64,000 nt of DNA from Thiothrix subterranea (GCF_030930995.1 NZ_CP133217.1:2098001-2162000), one strand, 5' to 3'; counted from the first letter of the stretch, positions 9,060 through 18,862 are shown. Numbers and translations are program-made. The notes: a model not told the origin generated them from the letters alone.

Positions 9060-9781
9060 CAATGCTGTTTGGCGTAGTGCAGTAATAGGGCGCGGCTGCT
9101 TTGATAAGCCTGTTCTGCCTGTTGCAATAACGTTGCATCCAGTTCCACATCATCCACAGCTTCCTGAAAATCCGGTAATATTTTGCCTGTGTGAATAAGC
9201 GGTGAGGTATCCCCCGCACCGGCTACGCCCGTTTTGGCAAAGCTGCCGTATTCACGCGATAACGGTTCAGTCACGCCTATCCATTGCTGTAACTGGCTTA
9301 ATAAGCCGTCAGTGTCAGTGCAGACTTTTTCGGTATCAAAATAGTAATAACGTTGCGGGTGTTGCTGGGCGAAGTCGGTAAGGGTTTGCAGCCGTTCAAG
9401 GTAATAGTCGGTTGCGCCAGCGGGTTGCGCATACAAATCATCGCTGGATTTTTGCCGGAATAACTTAATGATGCTTTTAATGGTTGGCTCAGGTTGGCGC
9501 AACGCAATAAAAATGACAGCATCTTGCAACGCGGGCAGGCTTAAATTCAGGCGATAATCGTTGTGCAGCAGTTTATCAAACTGATAGTAACTGTCGGGTT
9601 TTAAGCTATCGTGTTGGCTGTAATCCGTGATTTGCTGGGCTAAATCAGCGTCGCTGAGGTAGCTTTGGTGCATTTCGTAATAGCCATTGATGCGTGGGTG
9701 TGAGCCGATAATATGCCCTAGCAAACTGCTGTAGGCTCGCATGTGGCTGAGTAAAAAGATTCGGGAGTAGGAGTGTTTCAT
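9056..9781 (-). CDS. Sulfotransferase-like protein
   Basis: A 241-residue protein resembling bacterial P-loop sulfotransferases. The N-terminal LLSHMRAYSSLLGHII occupies the position of the 5'-phosphosulfate-binding loop that binds PAPS, and FIALRQPEPTIKSIIKLF resembles the 3'-phosphate-binding segment. The acceptor is unknown. The first 201 bases of the gene and about 16 bases before it are repeated at 11733-11951, so this full copy now lies downstream of a restriction-modification pair while its presumed native promoter sits beyond the truncated copy. Expression may therefore depend on readthrough or on a promoter inside the shared repeat. Confidence 0.75.
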   Translation of the reverse strand: MKHSYSRIFLLSHMRAYSSLLGHIIGSHPRINGYYEMHQSYLSDADLAQQITDYSQHDSLKPDSYYQFDKLLHNDYRLNLSLPALQDAVIFIALRQPEPTIKSIIKLFRQKSSDDLYAQPAGATDYYLERLQTLTDFAQQHPQRYYYFDTEKVCTDTDGLLSQLQQWIGVTEPLSREYGSFAKTGVAGAGDTSPLIHTGKILPDFQEAVDDVELDATLLQQAEQAYQSSRALLLHYAKQHC

Positions 9782-9797
9782 ATTAGGATTTCCGGTC
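9581..9797. repeat. Long direct repeat, copy A (5' part of intact sulfotransferase gene)
   Basis: This copy runs from CTGATAG at 9581 to CCGGTC at 9797. It aligns with 11733-11951, with about nine mismatches by eye over the 201 coding bases and a 2-base indel just upstream of the start codon. Most mismatches are silent, so the copies have drifted since duplication. Together with copy B it brackets a 1.9-kb restriction-modification insert. Confidence 0.92.
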
Positions 9798-9807
9798 GGA
9801 TAAACTT

Positions 9808-11022
9808 TTAGCCCGTTTGGTTGAGTAATTGCTTAGACCACTGTTCATCTATGAATGAGCCAATTTCTAATGCCGGAGAGTTAATGATTTGCACGATATG
9901 ATCGTCAAATTTCATTTCAATTAAATCTTGTGCTTTACGGGTAGCAACAAGAAATGCAATCTTAGCGCCTTTTTTTCTCGCCGCTGCTGATAATTTTGAC
10001 GCTGCTTCATAAAGGGTTTCGTTCTCACGTTGTACTCTTATTGGCACGGGTTTAGCTTGATAGTTTCTTTTTAAGATTGCATCTATTCCCGCGTTGCGAT
10101 GCACAGGCAACACATCAAGACCGGAAAGTATTGCCAGAGATTTTTCATCTGCATTGATATAGGACTCTCGACCTTTAGTTAGCAAGGCGGATTCTGTTTT
10201 TACTAATGTTTCTAGTCGCGATTTAGATAGCTCGATGGCATCTAACGACGAATCTATTCCTATGAACTTTCTGCCTTTCATCTTGGCAGCGACTAGAGTA
10301 GTCCCACTTCCACAAAAGGGGTCAAGCACTAAATCACCTTCATCGGTTGATATTTCAATGATTCGATCAAGCAATAAGATGGGCTTTTGGGTTGGGTATC
10401 CAGTGCGCTCTTTGGCTTTTGGATTTAGAAAAGGGATTTCCCACACATCGGCTAATGGAACACCTTTTTTCTCATCGGCTGAAACAACACTACCATCATC
10501 TTCACGCGCATAAATGGATTTATTGTGTGCATCTCTTGATCTTTTTTGCAGAATTTGATCAATATTGGTGGTTTCTGAATAGTCAGTAAATATTTTATTG
10601 AATTTATAGCTGTCGGTTTTTGCAAAAAATAAGATATTCTGATGATTTGGCGTGAGATTGTTAGCAGAGTTTGACCATCTTTTGTATGACCAAATGATTT
10701 CGGAAAGGAAGTTATCCTGACCAAATACCTCTTCACCAACTAATCTTAGGATGTGGTTAGCCGTTTTATCACAATGAATAAATATTGTACCAGAATCTTT
10801 TAGGATTCTCTTTGCCTCAATCAGGCGATACAACATAAAGTCAGCGTATGTTTTATGGCACGCCCACAGGTCATCAAAGCTATAGTGGGAGGTTCTGTCC
10901 CTAGAACTTAAACTGTGTTTTTTATTCGTGAGAAACGGCGGGTCAAGATAAATCATGTCAATGGTTTTTTCTTGCAAACCCTTCATTATTTCTAGGCAAT
11001 CACCGTGATATAATTCTTTCAT
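9808..11022 (-). CDS. Type II DNA methyltransferase (N4/N6, beta class)
   Basis: This enzyme transfers a methyl group from S-adenosylmethionine to an exocyclic amino group of DNA and should protect the host from the adjacent endonuclease. From the start at 11022 it has 404 residues. The catalytic motif DPPF is at residues 27-30 and the SAM motif DPFCGSGTT follows near residue 235, after YPTQKP. DPPF before the SAM site is the beta-class order, with the target-recognition region between them. The C-terminal ~120 residues are an extra, unrecognised domain. In-frame ATGs at 11040 and 11055 would overlap the endonuclease gene; none has a clear ribosome site, and 11022 gives the usual MKELYHGDCLEIM start. 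Confidence 0.88.
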   Translation of the reverse strand: MKELYHGDCLEIMKGLQEKTIDMIYLDPPFLTNKKHSLSSRDRTSHYSFDDLWACHKTYADFMLYRLIEAKRILKDSGTIFIHCDKTANHILRLVGEEVFGQDNFLSEIIWSYKRWSNSANNLTPNHQNILFFAKTDSYKFNKIFTDYSETTNIDQILQKRSRDAHNKSIYAREDDGSVVSADEKKGVPLADVWEIPFLNPKAKERTGYPTQKPILLLDRIIEISTDEGDLVLDPFCGSGTTLVAAKMKGRKFIGIDSSLDAIELSKSRLETLVKTESALLTKGRESYINADEKSLAILSGLDVLPVHRNAGIDAILKRNYQAKPVPIRVQRENETLYEAASKLSAAARKKGAKIAFLVATRKAQDLIEMKFDDHIVQIINSPALEIGSFIDEQWSKQLLNQTG

Positions 11023-11029
11023 ATTGGAT

Positions 11030-11659
11030 TTAGTCTTCATTTGGAACGCGCTCATTGGCGATTTGTTCCAGTATTGCTTTTAAATCTATGCCTGTTCTTT
11101 TTTGCACATAAGCCCAAGCAGTGTCCCCATAATAATAATGACCACCCACTCCTTGATAAAGCGTTTCAAGAGTTTGCTGAATACGCATGGCTTGCTGACG
11201 ATTTGGGTAATAAAACATGACTCTAATGGGCGTATACCCCGCATCAGCAATGACCTGAATTCTGGTATGTTCTTTGGTGATATGATCACCATCAGTGGTT
11301 GCATCTTTCCATTTTATTTCAAGCGCATCATTTCCTACCAAGCAATCAATTTCAAATGTTTTGGGTTTTTGACCTCTGGTATTTGGGATGCGAAGACTTC
11401 CCGAATCGGGAAAAGCATGTTCAAAACATTTTTTGGTGGCTTGTTCGAGAAATGAACCGGCGTACTTATACAAAAATCGCCCTTTGTTCTGGTAGCTGTC
11501 GATTTGTTGACCTTCAAATTTAGAAATCCCCAACACTCGGTATATCAAATAATGTGATACGTCATCAGCTAACATTTCCTCTGTTCTTGCATCAATCGCC
11601 GCCCGCAGCCGATTTGAGTAGTCGAGAGCCAGAGCATTTATTGCTTGCTGAATTGTCAT
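11030..11659 (-). CDS. Type II restriction endonuclease, possibly ApaLI-like
   Basis: A 209-residue protein located just upstream of the methyltransferase gene on the same strand. It contains FEIDCLVGNDALEIKWKDA, which has the acidic residue, spacer and E-x-K spacing of a PD-(D/E)XK active site, followed by a conserved-looking ITKEHTRIQVIADAGY helix. From memory the overall pattern resembles the ApaLI family (GTGCAC), but specificity cannot be proven here. The ATG at 11659 (MTIQQAI) is preferred; an upstream TTG at 11722 lies next to the repeat border. No controller (C) protein gene is present. Confidence 0.75.
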   Translation of the reverse strand: MTIQQAINALALDYSNRLRAAIDARTEEMLADDVSHYLIYRVLGISKFEGQQIDSYQNKGRFLYKYAGSFLEQATKKCFEHAFPDSGSLRIPNTRGQKPKTFEIDCLVGNDALEIKWKDATTDGDHITKEHTRIQVIADAGYTPIRVMFYYPNRQQAMRIQQTLETLYQGVGGHYYYGDTAWAYVQKRTGIDLKAILEQIANERVPNED

Positions 11660-11726
11660 TGATAGTCTCGAAAAATGGATGAATGCAGCCAAGAATACAT
11701 CATCAGTCCGGTTAAAATCCAAGTTT

Positions 11727-11933
11727 TTATTTCTGATAGTGACTGTCGGGTTTTAAGCTATCGTGTTGGCTGTAATCCGCGATTTGCTGGGCTAAATCAG
11801 CGTCACTGAGGTAGCTTTGGTGCATTTCGTAATAGCCATTGATACGCGGGTGTGAGCCGATAATATGCCCTAGCAAACTGCTGTAGGCTCGCATGTGGCT
11901 GAGTAGGAAGATTCGGGAATAGGGGTGTTTCAT
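11727..11933 (-). pseudogene. Truncated duplicate of the sulfotransferase N-terminus
   Basis: The frame encodes 67 residues nearly identical to the first residues of the intact sulfotransferase (9056-9781) and then stops where the repeat ends, after SHYQK. It lacks the rest of the enzyme and cannot be active. It is the second copy created when the restriction-modification pair inserted, and it keeps the presumed native upstream region. Confidence 0.9.
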
Positions 11934-11951
11934 GGGTTAGGGTTTCCGGTC
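11733..11951. repeat. Long direct repeat, copy B (truncated sulfotransferase fragment)
   Basis: Partner of 9581-9797. It begins with CTGATAG at 11733, ten bases beyond the first possible endonuclease codon, and ends with CCGGTC at 11951. The adjoining 233 bases to the ATPase gene end (11952-12184) are AT-rich and hold no gene that I can support. Confidence 0.92.
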
Positions 11952-12184
11952 AATTTTCGGGAGATTTTCCTAATTCGATACTCCAGATGACAAAATTCTT
12001 TGTTCATTTAACTGAATGTGTTTGGCTTTAGTTAGGTTGCGGGGATTCGATATTAGATCAGTTAATCATGCTGGCATTTAATGTTTTGTAGGCTGCCCAT
12101 ATATAATGTGGCAGATATGTTGATCGAGTAGACTGGACGTGAACTATTGTCGCGTCCATCGTTGATATTATGATTGTCAGATAA

Positions 12185-13723
12185 TTAGAATATTGATAAA
12201 TGTGCTTTCAAAGCATTATGAACAAATAAATTCAGATCAAATAACACTTCATCATCTCCACGAAATGAAAAACGTATACGGTCTTTTTGAGTGTTAATAT
12301 TTCCAAGAACACCAATTCTAAATAAGTCTTTTACTACTTCTTTTAGATTATGACTTTCTAAGAGTGAAGCCGTTTCTTTATGATCTTTTGCAACTTTTTC
12401 TGCTCTGTCGCTTAATTGAGTAAATGAGCTTATTTGTTTGTATCCATAAAATATATATTTAATGCCATCTATGTCTGAAGGACGATATTTTGCTTTTAGT
12501 TCTTCAGTAATTTCTACCCATGATGCAGTGGAGTACATTTTTCTTATAGCCTCCAAACCTTGTAATATAAAGCTTTCTTCATTCGGATATTGATCTTGAA
12601 CTGAGAGCATAAGACGGACAACATCGCGTGGGCGATACCATGAGTTATGTAAAATATATACTTGAGATCTTTGACCATTTATATTGATCGGAAAGTATTG
12701 CTTCCATAAATCATTTTCAGATAAATTATCCATTCCCGCTTCAGCTCGCGCATTATTTATTCTTTTTTCTACAATGTTTAACATTGGTTGCTGTGCTGCA
12801 TCGAGTCCAGGGCGATTCCAAAGTATGGTTGAACCGAAATCAGCAGTTGGTTTATTTATTTCTTTTCCAAGTGAGTCTACTGAATTCAGTACTTCTGAAC
12901 GAATTGCCGCATAAAGACATAAGTTAAATCCTTTTTTCTTTGATATGGCGTTTATTTTCTCGATTGAAACAATTAAATCCCTAACTAAATGTGAGTCTCG
13001 TTGATATTGTTTACTTGTTTGGTAGTTAAGTTCAAGTTCATCAAAAAATATATTTAATCTTTGATGATCAGGTTCGAGGTTTTTGAAAGCATTATCTGCT
13101 CTTCTAACTAATTCATTAAAATTTACTTTTGCTCTTCCATTCTCGTCCCAGTCAAACTCTAATCCAAGCTTGGGCGAGTCACTAATTTCTATATGACCTT
13201 TTCTAATATATGGAATTAGTCGACTTAATTTTGATTCTTCTGGTTTAATAACTTCTGATGTCACTAGTGCCATGAAACTAGACAAGTTTCCATTTTTCTG
13301 AAAGGGACATGCATCTAGGTCTTGTATAGAAGATACTATTTTTCTATAAATAAACCATCGCCAAACTGTTTCGTAATCATTTCCTTCATAATCTTCACTA
13401 TTTTCTTTCGTTATTTGAATCCTTGCTGCCTTTGAAAAATCTTTGCGTAAATCTTCATCAACCTCAGACTTAAATAATATAAAAGCCGATATGGAGTTAA
13501 TGTCTTCATCAAGCTTTATAGAGATATAACGTAGTAATGCTGTTTTTCCAGTTCCTTTCAAGCCAAGTACATAGTATTTGGTTTTTTCAAAGTAAGCATT
13601 AATATTTAGTGCCGGTGGACTAACAAAAGAATCTTTGAATCTTTTAATTTCTTCGGGAGAAGAACTCAATAGCTCATTCTTTGCATCAGTTGTCCCAATA
13701 TAAATATCCTTAAGTTTAAGCAC
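12185..13723 (-). CDS. P-loop ATPase, Sll1717-like, possible defence or stress gene
   Basis: A 512-residue protein with Walker A GLKGTGKT at residues 54-61, and LNIFFDELELNY near 240 as Walker B. The start MLKLKDIYIGTTDAKNEL and the overall layout match what I recall of the 'P-loop ATPase, Sll1717 family' (FunZ-like). Such genes are scattered and often lie among defence genes; the biochemical role is unknown. The sequence is clearly richer in A and T than the housekeeping genes around it, with A/T-ending codons, which points to transfer. It stands alone on its strand between the restriction-modification remnant and two toxin-antitoxin loci. The C-terminal ~100 residues include a possible winged-helix-like region (LLESHNLKEVVKDLFRIGVL). 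Confidence 0.65.
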   Translation of the reverse strand: MLKLKDIYIGTTDAKNELLSSSPEEIKRFKDSFVSPPALNINAYFEKTKYYVLGLKGTGKTALLRYISIKLDEDINSISAFILFKSEVDEDLRKDFSKAARIQITKENSEDYEGNDYETVWRWFIYRKIVSSIQDLDACPFQKNGNLSSFMALVTSEVIKPEESKLSRLIPYIRKGHIEISDSPKLGLEFDWDENGRAKVNFNELVRRADNAFKNLEPDHQRLNIFFDELELNYQTSKQYQRDSHLVRDLIVSIEKINAISKKKGFNLCLYAAIRSEVLNSVDSLGKEINKPTADFGSTILWNRPGLDAAQQPMLNIVEKRINNARAEAGMDNLSENDLWKQYFPININGQRSQVYILHNSWYRPRDVVRLMLSVQDQYPNEESFILQGLEAIRKMYSTASWVEITEELKAKYRPSDIDGIKYIFYGYKQISSFTQLSDRAEKVAKDHKETASLLESHNLKEVVKDLFRIGVLGNINTQKDRIRFSFRGDDEVLFDLNLFVHNALKAHLSIF

Positions 13724-13923
13724 TGTTTGCTCCTATTATCCTAGTTGTTTCCGAGTGTGACATTTATTAGGTGAAAATAGCATCGAATGAATTATGTTAA
13801 AATATCTATTGTAGGTAATAACTTGTCATCATCATGGCGCATTTCCCCGTTTGCTAATCAATTGCGCAGGATTATACAGCCGACGAACGGTAGTTGCATT
13901 ATTTTTTATGCCGGATTCGATAA

Positions 13924-14133
13924 CTACGAAATATCAATTGTCCGGTGCTGGCGCACACAGTCACGCAAGTACAAGTTGATGAGGCTTTGGTAAGGTACAC
14001 CCGTGTTTTCAGCCATTTCTTTGAAATATCCTACCACATCTTCGCCCAGCCGAATGGTGACGGACTTTTTCAGTTTGGAGGCCTAGGGATTTTTGCGAGA
14101 TTTCATTTGAGATAGGTCATATTCCGCTTTCAT
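13924..14133 (-). pseudogene. BrnA-like antitoxin with in-frame amber codon
   Basis: Reading from ATG 14133, the frame gives MKAEYDLSQMKSRKNP, then TAG, then ASKLKKSVTIRLGEDVV and on through YQSLINLYLRDC to a natural stop at 13924. Apart from the amber at codon 17 (14085-14083), the product is a typical BrnA/CopG ribbon-helix-helix antitoxin of 69 residues. Relatives usually have Tyr at that position (recalled), so one base change explains it. Directly upstream in the overlapping frame, ERQHYKGSVP and a TGA overlapping the BrnA ATG look like the C-terminus of a BrnT toxin, but the rest of the toxin is missing and a stop interrupts the frame about 25 codons back. The locus is therefore a dead BrnTB pair. 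Confidence 0.75.
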
Positions 14134-14272
14134 GGCACGCTACCTTTGTAGTGTTGACGTTCACAATGGCAAAATTTCATCATGGTTACATGGTATGTAC
14201 AAGATTCGGCGTGTCAAGTGACAACAGCACACCGCAGTAAACATTATCCGATGTTTCGGGCTTTGCAATCGG

Positions 14273-14289
14273 TATTACTCTAGGTAATA
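14273..14289. promoter_or_regulatory. Palindromic operator candidate before AbrB-PIN operon
   Basis: TATTAC at 14273-14278 and GTAATA at 14284-14289 form a perfect 6-bp inverted repeat around TCTAG. A further half site, GTAATAC, is at 14303-14309, 15 bases before the antitoxin ATG. AbrB-type antitoxins commonly autoregulate by binding such palindromes; that this one does so is inferred. Confidence 0.5.
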
Positions 14290-14323
14290 ATGTGAGTCTA
14301 AAGTAATACTGGAGAGCTTTGGT

Positions 14324-14581
14324 ATGAATGCGTTTGTATCGACCGTGACGCAAAAGGGACAAGTTACGATTCCCAAAAGTGTGCGAGATAATCTGCATTT
14401 AGTCACGGGGGATAAGATTGAGTTTGTTCTGAATGATCGGGGTGAAGTGGTTATCAAGCCCGTCACCCGCAAGGTGGCAGAAGTTGCCGGGTTGTTGAGC
14501 AAGTACAAAAAATCCCACCCGATAAGTATTGAGGCAATGGATCAGGCTGTTGCCGAATACATCAGGAATGAGGCGTTATGA
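14324..14581 (+). CDS. AbrB/MazE/SpoVT-family antitoxin
   Basis: An 85-residue DNA-binding antitoxin. The N-terminal swapped-hairpin AbrB domain is evident: VTQKGQVTIPKSVRDNLHL at residues 7-25, then GDKIEFVLNDRGEVVIKP. The C-terminal ~35 residues should wrap the toxin. The stop overlaps the next gene by four bases (ATGA), so antitoxin and toxin are translationally coupled in the usual antitoxin-first order. A perfect inverted repeat 35 bases upstream is a likely autoregulatory site. Confidence 0.92.
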   Translation: MNAFVSTVTQKGQVTIPKSVRDNLHLVTGDKIEFVLNDRGEVVIKPVTRKVAEVAGLLSKYKKSHPISIEAMDQAVAEYIRNEAL

Positions 14582-14976
14582 GGGCTGTTGATACCAATGT
14601 GCTGGTGCGCTTTTTGGTGCAGGATGACGAAAAGCAGGCGCAAATCGCCACTCAGTTATTGGCGGATGCTGAAACGGACAAGCAGCCTTTATTTGTGAGC
14701 AATGTGGTCGTGTTGGAAATGATGTGGGTGCTGAAAAGTGTCTATGAAGTGCCGCGTGATGAAATCCTAGACTCTCTAAGTGAATTGCTGTCTATGGTTG
14801 CGTTGGAGTTCCAAGATTCATTGAGCGTCCGCGATTTCGTTAGCAGCGCCCAACACAATACTTATGATTTGGCAGACCTGCTGATTTGTCACGTAGCGCG
14901 GGGCAAAGGCTGCGATACCACGCTGACTTTTGACAAAAAAGCTGCCAAAGCACCGCATTTTACCAAGTTGCAATAA
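14578..14976 (+). CDS. PIN-domain toxin (VapC type)
   Basis: A 132-residue PIN ribonuclease. The acidic metal-binding residues are visible: Asp4 in RAVDTNVLVRFL, Glu near 47 in VVVLEMMWVL, Asp near 101-104 in YDLADLLI, and Asp near 121 in TFDKKA. Family members cleave tRNA or rRNA when freed from the antitoxin. All key acids are present, so the toxin appears active, unlike the decayed BrnTB pair 500 bases away. It overlaps the antitoxin gene by four bases. Confidence 0.92.
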   Translation: MRAVDTNVLVRFLVQDDEKQAQIATQLLADAETDKQPLFVSNVVVLEMMWVLKSVYEVPRDEILDSLSELLSMVALEFQDSLSVRDFVSSAQHNTYDLADLLICHVARGKGCDTTLTFDKKAAKAPHFTKLQ

Positions 14977-14989
14977 GTCGATTGACGCA

Positions 14990-15394
14990 CTACATCAACA
15001 GCAGCCAGCTCGCGAATAATACCCCCGCCACCATCACCCAGCCCGGTAGTGATGACGCAGGAGCTTTTTTCTTCGGCTTACCGGATAAGGCGGCTTCCAG
15101 CTCTTTGCAAGCATCTGCGTGAACCTTAACCTCATAAGCCCCCCCAATGATCTTGGACTCAATCAGTTCTTTACGCAATTGCTCTTTAATGCCTTCTTTT
15201 ATTCCCGCCAATTTGCCGACTTGTTTGCCCTGTGCAAGCCCTTGTGAATAGCCCAACCATGATCCTGCTGCCGCACCCAACAGCAATAAAAACGACACTG
15301 TAAGAATATCCATAATCAGCCCCGAAATTTGCCCGACGAAAGCCATAAACGGATTATCTTGCAATAATCGCCCGGATACCGTGACGACTATCAC
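14990..15394 (-). CDS. Small membrane protein, function unknown
   Basis: The open frame gives 134 residues. A hydrophobic segment (MDILTVSFLLLLGAAAGSWL, from residue 28) is followed by a Gly/Lys-rich helix (GLAQGKQVGKLAGIKEGIKE), a charged middle region, a KPKKKAP linker and a second hydrophobic end (WVMVAGVLFASWLLL). It may start at the ATG at 15346 or 15313, which would put the first membrane helix at the N-terminus. I do not recognise a family. It lies 18 bases downstream of proS on the same strand and may be co-transcribed. Confidence 0.6.
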   Translation of the reverse strand: MIVVTVSGRLLQDNPFMAFVGQISGLIMDILTVSFLLLLGAAAGSWLGYSQGLAQGKQVGKLAGIKEGIKEQLRKELIESKIIGGAYEVKVHADACKELEAALSGKPKKKAPASSLPGWVMVAGVLFASWLLLM

Positions 15395-15412
15395 ATTGCG
15401 GTTAAGTTTCGG

Positions 15413-17122
15413 TTAAAGTTGAGCAATGAACGCGAGAATATCCGCCACTGGCACTTTCACCGCATCGCCGCCACTCCGCGCTTTGTATTCCAACTCGCCC
15501 GCTTGCAAACCACGCTCAGAAATAATGACGCGGTGCGGAATGCCTAGCAATTCATGGTCGGCAAACATTGCACCGGGGCGTAACGCACGGTCATCCAGCA
15601 ACACATCCACGCCCGCTGCTTGCAATTGCGCGTAAAGTTCTTCTGCTTTCGCTGCCACATCCGGTGATTTCTGCATGTTCAGCGGCGCAATCACCAGCGT
15701 GAATGGTGCAATCGCCGCAGGCCAGCGAATCCCGAATTCGTCGTTATTCTGCTCAATCGCGGAGGCGACCACGCGAGAAACGCCGATGCCGTAGCAACCC
15801 ATCGTCATCACTTGTGCGCGTCCGCTTTCATCCAATACGGTCGCATTGAGTTTCGACGAATACGTTTTGCCCAACTGGAAGATGTGACCGACTTCAATAC
15901 CGCGCACGATAGACAGTGTGCCGCAACCGTCGGGGCTGGGGTCGCCTTCGATCACATTGCGCAAATCAGCAACTTGCGGCAGCGCGACATCGCGTTCCCA
16001 ATTGATGCCGAAGAAGTGTTTGCCGTCAACATTCGCGCCTGCGCCGAAGTCGGACATATTCGCTACGGTGCGGTCAGCTACCACTGGAATGGTCAAACCG
16101 ACCGGGCCTAATGAGCCGGGGCCTGCACCAATCAGGGCGCGAATTTCATCTTCGCGGGCAAACTGCAACGGCACGGCAACACCGGGGATTTTTTCCGCTT
16201 TGATTTCGTTGAGGGTATGATCGCCGCGTACCAGCAAGGCAATGAAAGCGTGCTCGGAATCTTCTGCCGCCGCCACGATCAAGGTCTTAACCGTTTTCTC
16301 GATTGGCAAGCCGAATTGCGCCACCAACTCTTCGATGGTTTTGGCGTTAGGCGTGTCGACTTCGCGCATCGCTTCGGTTGGCGCGGCGCGTTCGGCAATC
16401 AGGCAAACCGCTTCCGCCAGCTCGATATTCGCGGCGTAGTTGCTGCCACTGGCGAAAGCAATCGCGTCTTCACCGGAATCTGCCAAAACGTGGAATTCGT
16501 GCGAGGCATTGCCGCCAATCGAGCCGGTATCCGCTTGCACGGGGCGGAAATCCAGCCCTAAGCGTTGGAAAATGCGCGAATACGCCGCGTACATCGCGTC
16601 ATAGGTTTCTTGCAACGATTCTTGGGTGAGGTGGAAGGAATACGCATCTTTCATCAAGAATTCACGCGCACGCATCACGCCAAAACGTGGGCGCACTTCG
16701 TCACGGAACTTGGTTTGAATCTGGTAGAAATTGATCGGCAACTGTTTGTAGCTGCTCAATTCTTTACGAGCGTAATCGGTAATGATTTCTTCGTGCGTCG
16801 GGCCGTAGCAAAAGTCGCGGCTGTGACGGTCACGGATGCGCAGCAATTCCGCGCCGTATTTTTCCCAACGCCCGGATTCTTGCCACAGTTCAGCGGGTTG
16901 GATGGAAGGCATCAGCACTTCAATCGCACCGGCGTTGTTCATTTCTTCGCGCACAATGGCTTCGACTTTGCGCAACACGCGCAAGCCATACGGCATCCAC
17001 GTATACAAACCGGAGGCGAGACGGCGAATCATGCCCGCGCGTAGCATTAATTGGTGGCTGATGACTTCAGCGTCTGCGGGGGTTTCGCGCAGGGTGGTGA
17101 GGGGGAATCGGGAAACTCGCAT
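15413..17122 (-). CDS. proS: Prolyl-tRNA synthetase
   Basis: This enzyme charges tRNA-Pro with proline in the cytoplasm. The 569-residue product has the bacterial-type ProS layout: a class II catalytic core beginning [20 protein letters not shown], motif 2 around [25 protein letters not shown], the inserted editing (INS/YbaK-like) domain at about 225-400, and the C-terminal anticodon-binding domain ending in [13 protein letters not shown]. An in-frame ATG 48 bases upstream (17170) gives a non-conserved extension, so 17122 is chosen, matching the E. coli N-terminus and length (572). Confidence 0.95.
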   Translation of the reverse strand: MRVSRFPLTTLRETPADAEVISHQLMLRAGMIRRLASGLYTWMPYGLRVLRKVEAIVREEMNNAGAIEVLMPSIQPAELWQESGRWEKYGAELLRIRDRHSRDFCYGPTHEEIITDYARKELSSYKQLPINFYQIQTKFRDEVRPRFGVMRAREFLMKDAYSFHLTQESLQETYDAMYAAYSRIFQRLGLDFRPVQADTGSIGGNASHEFHVLADSGEDAIAFASGSNYAANIELAEAVCLIAERAAPTEAMREVDTPNAKTIEELVAQFGLPIEKTVKTLIVAAAEDSEHAFIALLVRGDHTLNEIKAEKIPGVAVPLQFAREDEIRALIGAGPGSLGPVGLTIPVVADRTVANMSDFGAGANVDGKHFFGINWERDVALPQVADLRNVIEGDPSPDGCGTLSIVRGIEVGHIFQLGKTYSSKLNATVLDESGRAQVMTMGCYGIGVSRVVASAIEQNNDEFGIRWPAAIAPFTLVIAPLNMQKSPDVAAKAEELYAQLQAAGVDVLLDDRALRPGAMFADHELLGIPHRVIISERGLQAGELEYKARSGGDAVKVPVADILAFIAQL

Positions 17123-17338
17123 GGTGTTGTCTTCTATCCGGTATGGGAAACCGCCAATTATAGATTTCATGGCGGATTTGCGAAACCCCCGCGTGCGGAT
17201 TGCCGGTTTTTCTATTGGTTTGTTGGTTGTAGAAATTTTGCATTGATAATTGTCAAAAAAAAGAAGTATTTTTGTTGGTATACATAAGTAAGTAATTATA
17301 TTCTGAATTTATAAATTATTGAATTAAAAGGAATTTTT

Positions 17339-17367
17339 TTGACATTTTTGGTCGGCTGTGTTGTTAT
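17339..17367 (+). promoter_or_regulatory. Sigma-70 type promoter of sqr, with inverted repeat
   Basis: TTGACA at 17339-17344 and TGTTAT at 17362-17367 are separated by exactly 17 bases, about 50 bases before the sqr ATG. The 90 bases upstream are very AT-rich and may act as an UP element. An imperfect 10-bp inverted repeat, GGCTGTGTTG (17354-17363) and CAACACAACC (17388-17397), straddles the -10 box and the expected start of transcription and could be an operator. Confidence 0.6.
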
Positions 17368-17402
17368 CTTCGTTCAGAAACACGAATCAACACAACCGCT
17401 AG

Positions 17403-18686
<1,284 letters not shown>

Positions 18687-18862
18687 CGTATCTAAATAAT
18701 AAAGCAGATAATTTTACCGGATTTGCGCGAAATCAATGCTGCTGCATTGCGATGCGGCGTATGTTTCTGATCACGGTAAGTAGAGTTGTTCCCTGAAAAA
18801 TAACAGGCGGCATTAGGTATGGTGCTGTCCTGTTTGTCATCACAGTGCTAGGAGGTAGCCTT

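Larger units (their letters stand above)
9798..11732 (-). mobile_element. Restriction-modification insert with long target duplication
   Basis: The 1935 bases between the two ~217-bp direct repeats contain only a DNA methyltransferase gene and a restriction endonuclease gene on one strand. No transposase or integrase is present. Insertion of type II restriction-modification systems with long target duplications has been described from genome comparisons, and this arrangement fits that model: one repeat copy is the 5' end of an intact gene and the other a truncated gene fragment. The insert appears more AT-rich than the neighbouring housekeeping genes, which agrees with transfer. Confidence 0.7.
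13724..14323. other. 600-base interval without an intact gene
   Basis: This stretch lies between the ATPase gene start and the AbrB antitoxin. Apart from the decayed BrnT/BrnA locus (13924-14175) and the palindromic operator candidate at 14273-14289, I see no coding region that can be supported. It is likely a remnant zone of toxin-antitoxin turnover. Confidence 0.6.

Noticed and set aside
9056-11933. Two functional sulfotransferase paralogues
   Set aside because: The second copy stops at residue 68 exactly where the DNA repeat ends, so it is a fragment created by duplication.
13787-13993. 68-codon open frame between the ATPase and the BrnA remnant
   Set aside because: It overlaps the 3' end of the better supported BrnA frame on the other strand and has no recognisable content.
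8434-14976. Transposon, integron or prophage in the accessory region
   Set aside because: No transposase, integrase, terminal inverted repeats of an insertion sequence or phage structural gene was found.
16565-17044. 159-codon open frame opposite proS
   Set aside because: Shadow of proS; composition follows the complementary codons and no protein family fits.
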